Positions 27,572-37,765 of a stretch of 64,000 nt of DNA are shown one piece after another. The position numbers and the translations under genes are program-made. Under the pieces are notes generated by a model, which did not search any database, was not told where the DNA came from, and was given only the letters and a program-made list of their open reading frames with translations. Origin of the DNA: Zoogloea ramigera (GTDB lineage: Bacteria > Pseudomonadota > Gammaproteobacteria > Burkholderiales > Rhodocyclaceae); the NCBI RefSeq assembly GCF_006539865.1, contig NZ_BJNV01000005.1, positions 1-64,000 on the forward strand, given 5' to 3'. Every line of letters begins with the position of its first letter. The first letter of the stretch is position 1.

Positions 27572-30457
27572 TTACAGAGTCCGCGCGATTTCCTGGATTT
27601 CGAACACTTCGAGCTGGTCGCCTTCCTGGAGATCGTTGAAATTACGGACCTGCAGGCCGCACTCGTAGCCGAACTTGACTTCCTTGACGTCGTCCTTGAA
27701 GCGCTTGAGCGACTCGAGTTCACCGCTGTGGACCACCACGTGGTTGCGCAGCACACGGACCAGCGCGTTGCGCTTGACGATGCCTTCGAGCACGTAACAA
27801 CCCGCGATCGTGCCGACCTTGGAGATGGTGAAGACCTGGCGGACCTCGACCATACCCAGGACCTGCTCGCGCTTCTCGGGGGCCAGCATGCCGGACAGGG
27901 CGCTCTTAACCTCATCGACGGCGTCGTAGATGATGTTGTAGTAGCGCAGATCGACGCCGAAGGTCTCGGCCAGCTTGCGGGCATTGGCATCGGCACGGAT
28001 GTTGAAGCCGATGATGACCGCGCCGGAGGCCTGGGCCAGGTTGACGTCGGACTCGCTGATCGCGCCGACACCGCCGTGGATGACCTGCACCCGGACCTCG
28101 TCGGTGGACAACTTGACCAGCGAGTGGGCCAGCGCCTCCTGGGAGCCCTGCACGTCGGCCTTGATGATCAGCGGCAGGGTCTTCACCTCGCCCTCGCCCA
28201 TCTGTTCGAACATGCTCTCGAGCTTGGCCGCCTGTTGCTTGGCCAGCTTGACGTCGCGGAACTTGCCCTGACGGAACAGGGCGATTTCGCGAGCCTTGCG
28301 CTCGTCGGCCAGCGCCACCACTTCGTCGCCAGCACCCGGCACATCGGCCAGGCCGAGGATCTCGACCGGGATCGACGGACCGGCTTCGTCGATGGGCTTG
28401 CCGTTTTCGTCGAGCATGGCACGGACACGACCGAAGGTCGCACCGGCCAGCACCACGTCACCGCGACGGAGGGTACCGGACTGGACCAGCAGCGTCGCCA
28501 CCGGGCCGCGACCCTTGTCGAGGCGGGCTTCGATGATGAGGCCCTTGGCCATGGATTCCTTCGGGGCCGTGAGTTCGAGCACTTCGGCCTGCAGCAGGAT
28601 GCCTTCGAGCAGGTTGTCGATGCCCTGGCCGGTCTTGGCCGAGACTTCAACGAACATCGTGTCGCCACCGTAGGCTTCCGGAACCACGCCTTCGGCGATC
28701 AGCTCCTGACGGACGCGCTCGAGGTTGGCACCCGGCTTGTCGATCTTGTTGACCGCCACGATCAGGGGCACTTCGGCCGCCTTGGCGTGGTGGATGGCTT
28801 CCTTGGTCTGCGGCATCACGCCGTCGTCGGCCGCCACCACCAGCACGACCAGGTCGGTCGCCTTGGCGCCACGGGCACGCATCGCGGTAAACGCTTCGTG
28901 GCCCGGGGTGTCGAGGAAGGTCACCATGCCACGCTCGGTTTCGACGTGGTAAGCACCGATGTGCTGGGTGATGCCGCCCGCTTCGCCCGCAGCCACCTTG
29001 GCGCGGCGGATGTAGTCGAGCAGCGAGGTCTTGCCGTGGTCGACGTGGCCCATGACGGTGACGACCGGAGCGCGGGGCTCCAGCGCGACATCCTTGTGCT
29101 CGACGTTCTCCTCGAGGAAGGCATCGGGGTCGTCCAGCTTGGCGGCGAGCGCCTTGTGGCCCATTTCCTCGACGATGATCATCGCCGTGTCCTGGTCCAG
29201 CACTTGGTTGATGGTGACCATGGTGCCCATCTTCATGAGGGCCTTGATGACCTCGGTGGCCTTGACCGCCATTTTGTGGGCCAGATCGGCCACGGAGATG
29301 GTCTCGGGCACATGCACTTCACGGACGATGGGCTCAATCGGTGCGACGAAGGCCGGGCTGTCCTGGTGGCGACCACCACGACCGCCGCTGCGACCACCGC
29401 CGCGCCAGCCACCGGCACCACCGGTGGTGTCGCCGCGGGTCTTGATGCCGCTGCCGCGACGCTTGGTATCGGCCGCCGCATCCTTGCCGACGACCTTCTT
29501 GGCGTCCTTGCGGGCACCCTTGTCTTCGGGCTTGGCCGGCTTGTGGAGCGTACCCGTCTTGGGCGCAGCCTCTTCAGCCTTGGCCTTCTCGGCCGCAGCG
29601 GCACGCGTCTTTTCGTCTTCGGCGCGCTGCAGCATGGCGGCGCGGGCACGGGCTTCACGCTCCTGCTTTTCCTTGAGGTCGGCAGCCTGACGTGCCTGCA
29701 GCTCGGCGTGGCGCTGGGCCTCGCGTTCCCGGGACGCCTTCTCTTCGGCGCTCAGGATGGAGCCGCCCGCCACGACACGACGGACCGGCGCAGGGCGCTG
29801 CTCGGATTTCGGTGTTTCAGCCTTTGGAGCCTCGGCCTTCTGTGCGGCCGCCTTGGTGACCTCCGGCTTGGCCGGCTCGGCCTTGACGGGTTCAGCCTTG
29901 ACGGGTTCAGCCTTGACCGGCTCGGGCTGGGGCTCGGGCTCGATGACCGGAGCGGGCTCCGGTGCAGCCTCGACGACCGGAGCGACTTCGGGCTCCGGCT
30001 GCGGAGCGGGCTCGACGGCCGGCACGGCCTCGACGACCGGCGCTTCGGCGACCACCTCGGGCACGACGGCCTCGATGACGGGCTCCGGCACGGGCGCCGC
30101 CACGGGCTCTGCAGCGGCGACGGGCGCCGCAGCAACGGCGGACTCGGGCACCAGGGCCTCATCACGCTTGACGAAAACGCGCTTCTTGCGCACCTCGACC
30201 TGCACGGTACGTGCGCGGCCGGTGGAGTCGGTCGCCCGGATCTCGCTGGTTTCCTTGCGCGTCAGGGTGATCTTCGACTTTGCTGCCGTATCACCGTGGG
30301 CACGGCGCAAAAAGTCGAGCAGTCGGGTCTTGTCTTGCTCCGACAGCAGATCGGTTTCCCGGGCTTTATCCACGCCAGCCTTCTGCAACTGCTCGAGCAA
30401 TACGGAGGCCGGCATTTTGAGCTCGCCGGCAAATTGTGTAACGGTTGTCTGTCCCAT
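27572..30457 (-). CDS. infB: Translation initiation factor IF-2
   Basis: A large IF-2 of 961 residues. An N-terminal IF2N domain is followed by a long Ala/Pro/Glu-rich linker (about 95-245) containing tandem VKAEP units, and then by a basic region. The GTPase begins near residue 465 with GHVDHGKTS, followed by DTPGHEAF and NKIDKP. The C-terminal domains bind initiator tRNA. The low-complexity linker is longer than in E. coli IF-2 (890 residues in total) but is common in betaproteobacteria. It follows nusA after 16 bases. Confidence 0.97.
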   Translation of the reverse strand: MGQTTVTQFAGELKMPASVLLEQLQKAGVDKARETDLLSEQDKTRLLDFLRRAHGDTAAKSKITLTRKETSEIRATDSTGRARTVQVEVRKKRVFVKRDEALVPESAVAAAPVAAAEPVAAPVPEPVIEAVVPEVVAEAPVVEAVPAVEPAPQPEPEVAPVVEAAPEPAPVIEPEPQPEPVKAEPVKAEPVKAEPAKPEVTKAAAQKAEAPKAETPKSEQRPAPVRRVVAGGSILSAEEKASREREAQRHAELQARQAADLKEKQEREARARAAMLQRAEDEKTRAAAAEKAKAEEAAPKTGTLHKPAKPEDKGARKDAKKVVGKDAAADTKRRGSGIKTRGDTTGGAGGWRGGGRSGGRGGRHQDSPAFVAPIEPIVREVHVPETISVADLAHKMAVKATEVIKALMKMGTMVTINQVLDQDTAMIIVEEMGHKALAAKLDDPDAFLEENVEHKDVALEPRAPVVTVMGHVDHGKTSLLDYIRRAKVAAGEAGGITQHIGAYHVETERGMVTFLDTPGHEAFTAMRARGAKATDLVVLVVAADDGVMPQTKEAIHHAKAAEVPLIVAVNKIDKPGANLERVRQELIAEGVVPEAYGGDTMFVEVSAKTGQGIDNLLEGILLQAEVLELTAPKESMAKGLIIEARLDKGRGPVATLLVQSGTLRRGDVVLAGATFGRVRAMLDENGKPIDEAGPSIPVEILGLADVPGAGDEVVALADERKAREIALFRQGKFRDVKLAKQQAAKLESMFEQMGEGEVKTLPLIIKADVQGSQEALAHSLVKLSTDEVRVQVIHGGVGAISESDVNLAQASGAVIIGFNIRADANARKLAETFGVDLRYYNIIYDAVDEVKSALSGMLAPEKREQVLGMVEVRQVFTISKVGTIAGCYVLEGIVKRNALVRVLRNHVVVHSGELESLKRFKDDVKEVKFGYECGLQVRNFNDLQEGDQLEVFEIQEIARTL

Positions 30458-30473
30458 CTTGAACCTCCGGGTA

Positions 30474-31946
30474 TTACTCGAACCAGTGCGCGCGCGCCTT
30501 GGTGATCAGATTCTTGGCCCGCTCTTCGTCCAGCCCCGACAATTCCATCAGTTCATCCACCGCCAGGTCAGCCAGTTCGTCGCGGCTATGTACGCCACCC
30601 TGGGCCAGCTTCGCGGCCAGGGGCTTGTCCATGCCTTCGAGGCCAAGCATGTCCTCGTTGACGGTTTCCAGTTGCTCTTCGGTGACGATGGCCTCGGTAA
30701 GGAGCACGTTGCGGGCGCGGTTGCGCAGCTCGTTCACCGTTTCTTCGTCGAAGGATTCGATTTCCAGCATCTCTGCCAGCGGAACATAGGCGATTTCCTC
30801 GAGCGACGAGAAACCCTCGTCGATCAGGATGTCGGCCACTTCCTCGTCCACGTCCAGCTTGGAGATGAACAACTGACGCACACTGGTGTGCTCGGCCTCG
30901 GACTTGCGTTCCGATTCCGCTTCGGTCATCAGGTTGATGGTCCAGCCGGTGAGTTCGGACGCCAGCTTGACGTTCTGGCCGTTACGACCGATGGCGATGG
31001 CGAGGTTGTTCTCGTCCACGACCACGTCCATCGCGTGGGCTTCCTCGTCAACGACGATGGAAGACACCTCGGCCGGCTGCAGCGCGCCGATGACGAACTG
31101 CGCCGCCTCGGGCGACCACAGCACGATGTCGATGTTCTCGCCGCCGATCTCGTTGCGCACGGCGGTGACGCGGGAGCCGCGCAGGCCGACGCAGGTGCCG
31201 ATCGGGTCGATGCGCGGGTCGTTGGACTTGACGCCGATCTTGGCGCGCAGGCCAGGGTCACGGGCACAGGCCTTGATCTCGAGGAGACCGTCGCCGATTT
31301 CCGGGACTTCCAGCTCGAACAGGCGCATCACGAACTCAGGCGCGGTGCGCGAGAGGATCAGCTGCGGACCACGGGCGCCGCGGTCGATGCGCAGCAGGTA
31401 AGCCTTGACCCGGTCGCCGACGCGGAGGTTTTCCTTGGGGATCATCTGGTCGCGGGGCAGCACGGCCTCCAGGCGACCCACTTCGATGATCGCGTTGCCA
31501 CGCTCCATGCGCTTGATGGCGCCGGAGATGATGTATTCCTTGCGCTCCAGGAAGTCGGCGAGGATCTGCTCGCGCTCGGCATCACGCACCTTCTGCAGGA
31601 TCACCTGTTTGGCGGCCTGGGCACCGATGCGGCCGAAGTCGATGGGCTCCAGCCCTTCCTCGACATAATCACCGACCTGGATCTCGGGGTATTCTTCCCG
31701 GGCGTCGATCAGGCCCATCTGGGCTTCGTCGTTCTCCACTTCCTCGTCCGGCAGCACCTGCCAGCGGCGGAAGGATTCATAATCGCCGGTCTCCCGGTCG
31801 ATGGCGACGCGCACGTCGGCTTCGTCGTTGATACGTTTTTTCGTTGCCTGAGCAAGCGCGGACTCCAGCGCAGAAAAAACGATTTCCTTCGAAACGTTTT
31901 TCTCGCGGGCCAGGGCGTCAACCAACAGCAAAATTTCGCGGCTCAT
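30474..31946 (-). CDS. nusA: Transcription termination/antitermination factor NusA
   Basis: NusA of 490 residues: the N-terminal RNA-polymerase-binding domain, an S1 domain, two KH domains ([38 protein letters not shown]) and two C-terminal acidic helix-hairpin-helix repeats ending RAHWFE. It modulates pausing, termination and rRNA antitermination. It lies 21 bases after rimP. Since NusA can regulate its own operon, the attenuator-like leader upstream of rimP is relevant. Confidence 0.97.
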   Translation of the reverse strand: MSREILLLVDALAREKNVSKEIVFSALESALAQATKKRINDEADVRVAIDRETGDYESFRRWQVLPDEEVENDEAQMGLIDAREEYPEIQVGDYVEEGLEPIDFGRIGAQAAKQVILQKVRDAEREQILADFLERKEYIISGAIKRMERGNAIIEVGRLEAVLPRDQMIPKENLRVGDRVKAYLLRIDRGARGPQLILSRTAPEFVMRLFELEVPEIGDGLLEIKACARDPGLRAKIGVKSNDPRIDPIGTCVGLRGSRVTAVRNEIGGENIDIVLWSPEAAQFVIGALQPAEVSSIVVDEEAHAMDVVVDENNLAIAIGRNGQNVKLASELTGWTINLMTEAESERKSEAEHTSVRQLFISKLDVDEEVADILIDEGFSSLEEIAYVPLAEMLEIESFDEETVNELRNRARNVLLTEAIVTEEQLETVNEDMLGLEGMDKPLAAKLAQGGVHSRDELADLAVDELMELSGLDEERAKNLITKARAHWFE

Positions 31947-31967
31947 ACCTGCAAACCTCCAAACTTC

Positions 31968-32396
31968 TTAGAACTTGGGCACCAGGCGGGCCTTTTCGAT
32001 TTCTTCAAACGGGACCTCGACAGGCCCCTTTTCCGTTTCCAGGGTCACAACGCCGTCTTTCAGGCCTTGCAGCACCCCGGCGAAATTACGCTGATTGGCG
32101 ATCGGCATGCGCAGGCGAAGCTGCACATCCTGCCCGGCGAAGCGCTCGAAATCCGCCGCTTTCTTGAGCGGGCGATCCAGACCGGGGGACGAGACCTCGA
32201 GGCGGTCGTAGTCGATATTTTCAACCTCGAAGATTCGCGTCAGCTGGTTGCTCACGGTGGCACAATCATCCACAGTGATGCCGTTCGGCGAATCAATGAA
32301 CACCCGCATGAGACGCCCTCGGGGCGATGTCTCGAAGTCGACCAGTTCGTAGTCGAGCCCTTGTACGGTCTGTTCGATCAAATTCAGCAACTCCAT
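31968..32396 (-). CDS. rimP: Ribosome maturation factor RimP
   Basis: A 142-residue protein needed for 30S maturation, beginning MELLNLIEQTVQGLDYELVD and containing VDDCATVSNQLTRIF and SSPGLDRPLKKAADFERFAG, the family core. It is the first gene of the nusA-infB operon. The ATG is preceded by a GGTAA-rich leader and by an apparent transcription attenuator about 50 bases upstream. Confidence 0.95.
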   Translation of the reverse strand: MELLNLIEQTVQGLDYELVDFETSPRGRLMRVFIDSPNGITVDDCATVSNQLTRIFEVENIDYDRLEVSSPGLDRPLKKAADFERFAGQDVQLRLRMPIANQRNFAGVLQGLKDGVVTLETEKGPVEVPFEEIEKARLVPKF

Positions 32397-32443
32397 TTAC
32401 CAGCCAACTCCCCATGGCGCCTGCGGCGCGATTCCTAGCCCAC

Positions 32444-32469
32444 AAAAGAAAAATGGGCGAAACGCCCAT
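32444..32469 (-). terminator. Terminator-like attenuator in the rimP-nusA leader
   Basis: On the minus strand ATGGGCG, TTT, CGCCCAT is followed by TTTTCTTTT, a typical intrinsic terminator. It lies between the promoter at 32523-32551 and the rimP ATG at 32396. Upstream bases CATCC could pair with GGATG, which overlaps the 5' side of the terminator stem, giving a possible antiterminator. It could alternatively end rluB transcripts or a small RNA. Confidence 0.7.
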
Positions 32470-32522
32470 CCCTGTTTAATTTCGACCGGATGTCGACCCT
32501 TTCGGGCCGATACAACGATAAA

Positions 32523-32551
32523 AGTATAACAGCCCGCCGAAGCGGGCGCAA
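32523..32551 (-). promoter_or_regulatory. Promoter for the rimP-nusA-infB operon
   Basis: On the minus strand TTGCGC, a 17-base spacer and TATACT preceded by TG (extended -10) form a good sigma70-type promoter. The start point would be near 32516, giving a leader of about 120 bases. The spacer contains a GCCCGC/GCGGGC hairpin that may serve rluB as a terminator. Confidence 0.6.
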
Positions 32552-32577
32552 TTTTTACCCTGCGGCGCGGCCCCGGA

Positions 32578-33756
32578 TCAGGGTTGGCGACGCGTCGGCC
32601 GGGGGCCGCTGCGCGGCTTGCCGCCAGAGTTGACGGGCTTCGGCAAACCAGCCAGAGCACACACATCCTCAACGGCCATGTCCTCCCACATGCCGCGCTT
32701 GAGCCGCGACGGCAGCGCCACCGGACCATAGCGGACGCGCATCAGGCGGCTCACCGTCAGGCTCAGGGCTTCGAACATGCGGCGCACCTCGCGGTTGCGC
32801 CCCTCCGACAGGGTGACCCGGTACCAGTGGTTGGCACCCTCGCCGCCGGCGTCGAACAAGGTGTTGAACTTGGCGGGGCCATCCTCGAGCTCGATCCCGG
32901 CGAGGAGCGCCTGCTTCTGGACGTCGTCGAGTTCACCCATGATACGAACCGCATACTCCCGATCAAGCTCGTAGCGGGGATGCATGAGCTTGTTGGCGAG
33001 TTCGCCATCGTTCACGAAGAGCAGCAGCCCCGAGGTGTTGAAGTCGAGCCGCCCCACCGCGATCCAGCGCCCCTTGCGGAGCACGGGCAGGCGGTCGAAG
33101 ACCGTCGGGCGCCCTTCCGGGTCGTCGCGGGAGACGATCTCGCCCTCAGGCTTGTGATAGAGCACGACCCGCGGAATCCGCGGCGCGAAGCGCAGGGGCA
33201 TCAGCTTGCCATTGACACGCACCCGGTCGCCCGGGCCGACCTTCTGGCCGACGTCGGCGGGCTCGCCATTGACCGAGATCCGCCCGGCGACGATCCACTC
33301 CTCGATCTCCCGGCGGGAGCCGATGCCGGCCGCCGCCAGCACCTTGTGCAGGCGCTGGGGCTCGGTGTAAGTGGTGTCCTGGGGGCGCTTGCCGCGGCGC
33401 GGGTCGGCGCCCTCCTGGAGCGGGATCTCGCTGCTCGCCAGCGGGTACGGCGCCTCTGGAGACGTGTAGGCAGCGGCAGGCCCCTGCTTCCGGGCGCGCC
33501 AGTTGCCGCGCCCACCCTCGAGGTTGGAGAGGCCGATGGCCGAGGCGTTGCTGCGGGGCTGACGAGCGCCATCGGCGTCGCGCTCCGGACGGCCAGCGCG
33601 GTTTCCGGCAGGCCGCGCGTCGCGGTTGCCCTCGACTGGCGGCTTGCCGCGGCTGCGGCGCCCACCCTGAGGGCCTTCGGGGCGATTGTTTTCGGCGCCC
33701 GGCTTGCCAGATTTAGCTCTGAACGGCCGGTTCTTCGGTTTTTGGGAGGTCGACAA
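32578..33756 (-). CDS. rluB: 23S rRNA pseudouridine synthase (RluB-type) with basic N-terminal tail
   Basis: RsuA/RluB-family enzyme of 392 residues. An S4 RNA-binding domain starts near residue 135 ([21 protein letters not shown]), and the catalytic Asp lies in [18 protein letters not shown]. The first 130 or so residues are low-complexity and rich in Arg, Gly and Pro, and probably bind RNA non-specifically. RluB modifies U2605 of 23S rRNA in E. coli; assignment to RluB rather than RluE/RluF rests on scpB context. The TTG start overlaps the end of scpB by 44 bases. Confidence 0.88.
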   Translation of the reverse strand: MSTSQKPKNRPFRAKSGKPGAENNRPEGPQGGRRSRGKPPVEGNRDARPAGNRAGRPERDADGARQPRSNASAIGLSNLEGGRGNWRARKQGPAAAYTSPEAPYPLASSEIPLQEGADPRRGKRPQDTTYTEPQRLHKVLAAAGIGSRREIEEWIVAGRISVNGEPADVGQKVGPGDRVRVNGKLMPLRFAPRIPRVVLYHKPEGEIVSRDDPEGRPTVFDRLPVLRKGRWIAVGRLDFNTSGLLLFVNDGELANKLMHPRYELDREYAVRIMGELDDVQKQALLAGIELEDGPAKFNTLFDAGGEGANHWYRVTLSEGRNREVRRMFEALSLTVSRLMRVRYGPVALPSRLKRGMWEDMAVEDVCALAGLPKPVNSGGKPRSGPRPTRRQP

Positions 33757-34300
33757 GATCCATGATCCTTTCGATTTCAGTCAGGGGAGGCAACTCGGTC
33801 AGGCTGCGCAGGCCGAGGTCCTCCAGGAATTTTCGGGTCGTGGCATACAAACCCGGGCGGCCGGGGGTGTCCCGGTAGCCCACCACGTCCACCCACCCCC
33901 GAGACTCGAGGGCTTTGAGTACGTTCGTCGAGACGACGACACCGCGGATATCCTCGATGTCGCCGCGGGTCACGGGCTGGCGGTAGGCGATGATGGCGAG
34001 GGTTTCGAGCACCGCCCGCGAATACTTCGGCGGCCGCTCCTGCTTGAGCCGGTCGAGATACACCTGGTACTCGAGGCGGGTCTGGAAACGCCAGCCGCCA
34101 GCGGTCTGCACCAGCTCGGCGCCCCGCCCCTGCCAATCGTTCACGAGCTCGAAGAGGGTATTTCGCACCAACTCGGCGCCCGGATCGTCCTCAAACAGCC
34201 GGCGCAGCTCGCTCACCGGCAGCGGCGCCGGCGCGGCAAGCAGGGCGGTCTCGATCACGCGCTTGAACTCTTCAGTCGAATCCGGCTGCAGCATCGGCAC
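33713..34300 (-). CDS. scpB: Segregation and condensation protein ScpB
   Basis: Protein of 195 residues with two winged-helix domains ([46 protein letters not shown]). ScpB dimerises and joins ScpA and SMC in the condensin complex that compacts and segregates the chromosome. It overlaps scpA by 29 bases and rluB by 44, indicating a compact co-translated group. Confidence 0.94.
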   Translation of the reverse strand: MPMLQPDSTEEFKRVIETALLAAPAPLPVSELRRLFEDDPGAELVRNTLFELVNDWQGRGAELVQTAGGWRFQTRLEYQVYLDRLKQERPPKYSRAVLETLAIIAYRQPVTRGDIEDIRGVVVSTNVLKALESRGWVDVVGYRDTPGRPGLYATTRKFLEDLGLRSLTELPPLTEIERIMDLVDLPKTEEPAVQS

Positions 34301-35108
34301 GCTTCACGTAAATGGGGGCAAAAGCCTCGTTCTGGGTTACGACCACCAGGCGCTCCTTGACGAGCTCCAGGGTGGCAAGAAAGCTCACCACCAGGCCCGC
34401 GGGGCCGAGGGTGTGATCGAACAATGTTTCGAAGACCACGAAGGTGTCATCACTCAGCTTGCGCAGGATCAGGGTCATGTGCTCGCGCACCGACAGCTCC
34501 TCGCGCTGGATGGTGTGATTGCGCTTCAGGCGGCTCTGCCGGGCGATCTTCAGCCACGCCAGCTGCAGGTCGTGCAGCGTCACGGTGGGCTGGCGCTCGA
34601 CCACCTTCTCGGCGACGAACACCCCGACCCATTCAAAATCCCGCTCGACCCGTGGCAACTGATCGAGCCTGGCGGCGGCCCGCTTCATCTGTTCATACTC
34701 AAGCAGACGCCGGACAAGCTCCGCCCGGGGGTCGAGCTCTTCGGCGTCGTCGGCCCTCGGCGGCCGCGGCAGCAACATGCGCGACTTGATCTCGAGCAGC
34801 GTGGCGGCCATCAGCAGGTAGTCGGCAGCCAGCTCAAGGTTGTGGTGGCGCATGGCCTCGACATACTCGAGATACTGGGCCGTCAGCGGCACCATCGGGA
34901 TGTCGAGGACGTTGATGTTGGCCTTGCGGATCAGGTAGAGCAGCAGGTCCAGCGGCCCTTCGAAGGCCTCGAGGATCACCTCCAGCGCATCGGGCGGGAT
35001 GTACAGATCCTTGGGCAGATCGAAGATCGGCTCGCCGTACATGCGACCGACCACTGACTCCGGCAGCCCGGCTGGCGCCGCCACATCCGCGACGGCGCTC
35101 AAAACCAC
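34272..35108 (-). CDS. scpA: Segregation and condensation protein ScpA
   Basis: Kleisin subunit of the SMC-ScpAB condensin, about 278 residues. The recognisable core starts at [21 protein letters not shown] and continues with [36 protein letters not shown], which binds SMC; the C-terminus is a winged helix. The start is uncertain: a GTG at 35108 has GGAG too close, a TTG at 35102 is better spaced, and an ATG at 35042 is also possible. It follows trpS after 76 bases. Confidence 0.92.
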   Translation of the reverse strand: MVLSAVADVAAPAGLPESVVGRMYGEPIFDLPKDLYIPPDALEVILEAFEGPLDLLLYLIRKANINVLDIPMVPLTAQYLEYVEAMRHHNLELAADYLLMAATLLEIKSRMLLPRPPRADDAEELDPRAELVRRLLEYEQMKRAAARLDQLPRVERDFEWVGVFVAEKVVERQPTVTLHDLQLAWLKIARQSRLKRNHTIQREELSVREHMTLILRKLSDDTFVVFETLFDHTLGPAGLVVSFLATLELVKERLVVVTQNEAFAPIYVKRADAAAGFD

Positions 35109-35184
35109 ACTCCGGGATCAGAGACTAGCACGCGATCGGCAGCCCTCCAAGGGAGGACGGCACGCCCGGAAAGGGACTGCCCCA

Positions 35185-36387
35185 TCAAGTGTAGCTCAGC
35201 CCCATCGCGTCGCGGACTTCGCGCATGGTTTCCTGGGCCAGCTTGCGCGCCTTGTCGCAGCCATCGGCAACGATGCTCTTGACCAGGGTCGGGTCGTCGA
35301 GATAGGGCTGCGCCCGCTCGCGCATGGCGTCCTGCTCTTTGAGCACGGCGTCGATGACCGGCTGCTTGCACTCGATGCAGCCGATACCGGCGCTCTTGCA
35401 GCCCTGGGTCACCCAGTTGCGGGTGGAATCATCGGAGTAGATCACATGGAACTGCCACACCGGGCACTTCTCGGGGTCGCCCGGGTCGGTGCGGCGGACC
35501 CGCGCCGGGTCGGTCTGCATGGTGCGGATCTTCTTGGTGAGCGAGTCGGCCTCCTCACGCAGGAAGATGGTGTTGCCGTAGGACTTGGACATCTTCTGGC
35601 CGTCGAGGCCAGGCATCCGCGAGGCTTCGGTGAGCAGCGCGCCGGGCTCGACGAGGATCATCTTGCCGCTGCCCTCAAGGTAGCCGTAGAGCCGCTCGCG
35701 GTCGCCCATCGAGAGATTCTGGGCCTCCTCGAGCAGCGCCTTGCCGAGGGCCAGGCCCTCTTCGTCGCCGTTCTGCTGGAAGCGGGTGCGGAACTCGTCG
35801 TAGAGTCTGGCGCGCTTGGAGCCGAGCTTCTTGATCGCCTCCTTGGCCTTCTCCTCGAAACCGGGCTCGCGACCGTACATGTGATTGAAGCGCCGGGCGA
35901 GCTCACGGGTGAACTCGACGTGGGGGAGCTGGTCCTCGCCCACCGGCACCTTGTCGGCCCGGTAGATCAGGATGTCGGCGCTCATCAGCAGCGGATAGCC
36001 CAAAAAGCCGTAGGTGGACAGATCCTTGTGGGACAGCTTCTCCTGCTGGTCTTTGTAGGTGGGGACGCGCTCGAGCCAGCCCTGGGGCGTCATCATCGAC
36101 ATCAGCAGGTGCAGCTCAGCGTGCTCGGGCACGCGGGACTGGATGAAGATGGTAGCCTGGGCCGGGTCGACGCCGGCGGCCAGCCAGTCGACGATCATCT
36201 CCCAGACGCTGGCCTCGATACCCTTCGGGTTGTCGTAGTCGGTCGTCAGCGCGTGCCAGTCGGCCGCGAAGAACAGGCAGGGGTACTCGGCCTGCAGCTT
36301 GACCCAGTTTTTCAGGACGCCGTGGTAGTGGCCGAGGTGGAGCCGCCCGGTGGGGCGCATGCCGGAGAGGACGCGTTCAGCGAACAT
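35185..36387 (-). CDS. trpS: Tryptophan--tRNA ligase
   Basis: Class I aminoacyl-tRNA synthetase of 400 residues. The HIGH-type signature is RLHLGHYHG near residue 15 and the KMSKS loop is in DGQKMSKSYGNT near 265. It charges tRNA-Trp. Length exceeds the 334 residues of E. coli TrpS; betaproteobacterial enzymes often have this longer C-terminal part, including the CKSAGIGCIECK cysteine cluster seen here. It starts 9 bases after the membrane protease gene. Confidence 0.96.
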   Translation of the reverse strand: MFAERVLSGMRPTGRLHLGHYHGVLKNWVKLQAEYPCLFFAADWHALTTDYDNPKGIEASVWEMIVDWLAAGVDPAQATIFIQSRVPEHAELHLLMSMMTPQGWLERVPTYKDQQEKLSHKDLSTYGFLGYPLLMSADILIYRADKVPVGEDQLPHVEFTRELARRFNHMYGREPGFEEKAKEAIKKLGSKRARLYDEFRTRFQQNGDEEGLALGKALLEEAQNLSMGDRERLYGYLEGSGKMILVEPGALLTEASRMPGLDGQKMSKSYGNTIFLREEADSLTKKIRTMQTDPARVRRTDPGDPEKCPVWQFHVIYSDDSTRNWVTQGCKSAGIGCIECKQPVIDAVLKEQDAMRERAQPYLDDPTLVKSIVADGCDKARKLAQETMREVRDAMGLSYT

Positions 36388-36396
36388 GATCGATTG

Positions 36397-37056
36397 TCAA
36401 AGTCCAAAAACGATTGCAAGAACAAAACGGAAGATGGCCACAAGCGGCCCGAGGATGTCGCCAAGGATACCCGTGAACAGCAAGAGCAACAGAATGGGGA
36501 AACCGTAGGGCTCGAGCTGCGCGAACTTGTAGGCCGGGCCAGCGGGCAGCAGGCTCACCGCAATCCGCCCGCCGTCGAGGGGCGGCAGGGGGAGCAGGTT
36601 GAGGATCATCAGCACCGCGTTGATCTGCATGCCCGCGTCGGCCATCCGGGCCAGCGGGATGGCGTATTCGCTGTCGGAGATCAGCACCGCCAGGCGGAAC
36701 AGCAACGCCCAGCCGATCGCCATCGCCAGGTTGGCCAGCGGGCCAGCCGCGGCCACCCACAGCATGTCGGCCTTGGGATTGCGCAGACGCCCAAAATTGA
36801 CCGGCACCGGCTTGGCCCAACCGAAAAGCATCGCCGAACCCGCCGCCAGACTGCTGGTGACGAGGATCAGGGCTGGCACGACGAGGGTGCCCATCGGGTC
36901 GATGTGGCGCAGCGGATTGAGGCTGATGCGCCCCGCCAGCTCGGCCGTGCGATCACCGAAGTGGCGCGCCGCATAGCCGTGGGCGGCCTCGTGGAGGGTG
37001 ATGGCGAGCAGGACGGGCAGCGCCCAGATGGTCAGCGTCGAGATGAATTCTTGCAT
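36397..37056 (-). CDS. Site-2 protease-like M50 family membrane peptidase
   Basis: An integral membrane protein of 219 residues with about five hydrophobic helices. The zinc motif HEAAH is at 22-26 and the third-ligand Asp lies in LPLPPLDGGRI (D161), so the catalytic residues are complete. Small M50 proteins of this kind have no PDZ domain. The substrate is unknown; the family cleaves proteins inside membranes. It sits between yciO and trpS, an arrangement common in betaproteobacteria. Confidence 0.9.
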   Translation of the reverse strand: MQEFISTLTIWALPVLLAITLHEAAHGYAARHFGDRTAELAGRISLNPLRHIDPMGTLVVPALILVTSSLAAGSAMLFGWAKPVPVNFGRLRNPKADMLWVAAAGPLANLAMAIGWALLFRLAVLISDSEYAIPLARMADAGMQINAVLMILNLLPLPPLDGGRIAVSLLPAGPAYKFAQLEPYGFPILLLLLFTGILGDILGPLVAIFRFVLAIVFGL

Positions 37057-37121
37057 GGAGTCGGTCCGAGGCGGGCTGCGATTCTAGCAGAGCCGGCGCA
37101 TAGCCCCGCCTCGGCCTGCGC

Positions 37122-37745
37122 TCAAAGCCCGAAGGGGGCGAGGCTGCCCCGCCCTTCGCGGATGAGCTCGGGCGTGCCGCTGGTGAGGTCGATGATGGTG
37201 GTGGCCTCGCCGCGGCAGGCACCGCCCTCGATGATCAGGTCCACATCCTTCTCGAGGCGCTCGCGGATCTCCTCGGCATCAGTGAGGGGTGTCTCCTCGT
37301 CGGGCAGCAGCAGCGTGGAGCTCAGCATCGGCTCGCCGAGCTCGGCCAGGAGCGCAGCCACCACCGGATGGTCGGGCACCCGCAGGCCGATCGTCTTGCG
37401 CTTGGGGTGGAGCACCCGGCGCGGCAACTCCTTGGTGCCCTCGAGTATGAAGGTGTAGGGCCCCGGCGTGGTGGCCTTGAGCAGCCGATACTGGCTGTTG
37501 TCGACCCGCGCATAGGTGGCGATATCTGAAAGATCGCGGCAGATCAGCGTGAAATGATGACGTTCGTCGACGCCACGGATGCGCCGGATGCGCGCCAGCA
37601 GCGCGTTGTCGCCAGTGATGCCGCCGAGCGCGTAGGCCGAATCGGTGGGAAAGGCGATGAGCCCGCCCTTGCGCATGATCTCCGCCGCCTGCTTGATGAG
37701 GCGCGGCTGGGGCTGTTCGGGATGTACAGAAAAGAATTGAGCCAT
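37122..37745 (-). CDS. yciO: YciO/YrdC/Sua5 family protein
   Basis: Protein of 207 residues with the YrdC-like RNA-binding fold: GGLIAFPTDSAYALGG at the N-terminus, then IRRIRGVDERHHFTLICRDL, and a C-terminal REGRGSLAPFGL. Relatives TsaC/Sua5 make threonylcarbamoyl-AMP for the t6A tRNA modification; YciO itself is a paralogue with weaker or uncertain activity. Its neighbours (PHP gene and M50 protease) match those of yciO rather than tsaC. It follows the PHP gene by 20 bases. Confidence 0.9.
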   Translation of the reverse strand: MAQFFSVHPEQPQPRLIKQAAEIMRKGGLIAFPTDSAYALGGITGDNALLARIRRIRGVDERHHFTLICRDLSDIATYARVDNSQYRLLKATTPGPYTFILEGTKELPRRVLHPKRKTIGLRVPDHPVVAALLAELGEPMLSSTLLLPDEETPLTDAEEIRERLEKDVDLIIEGGACRGEATTIIDLTSGTPELIREGRGSLAPFGL

Positions 37746-37765
37746 GATTCAGCAGAACGAAGTGA

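Noticed and set aside
27143-30505. Open frame of more than 1100 codons antisense to infB and rbfA
   Set aside because: It mirrors the codon bias of infB on the other strand and has Gly/Asp/His-rich composition without any recognisable domain.
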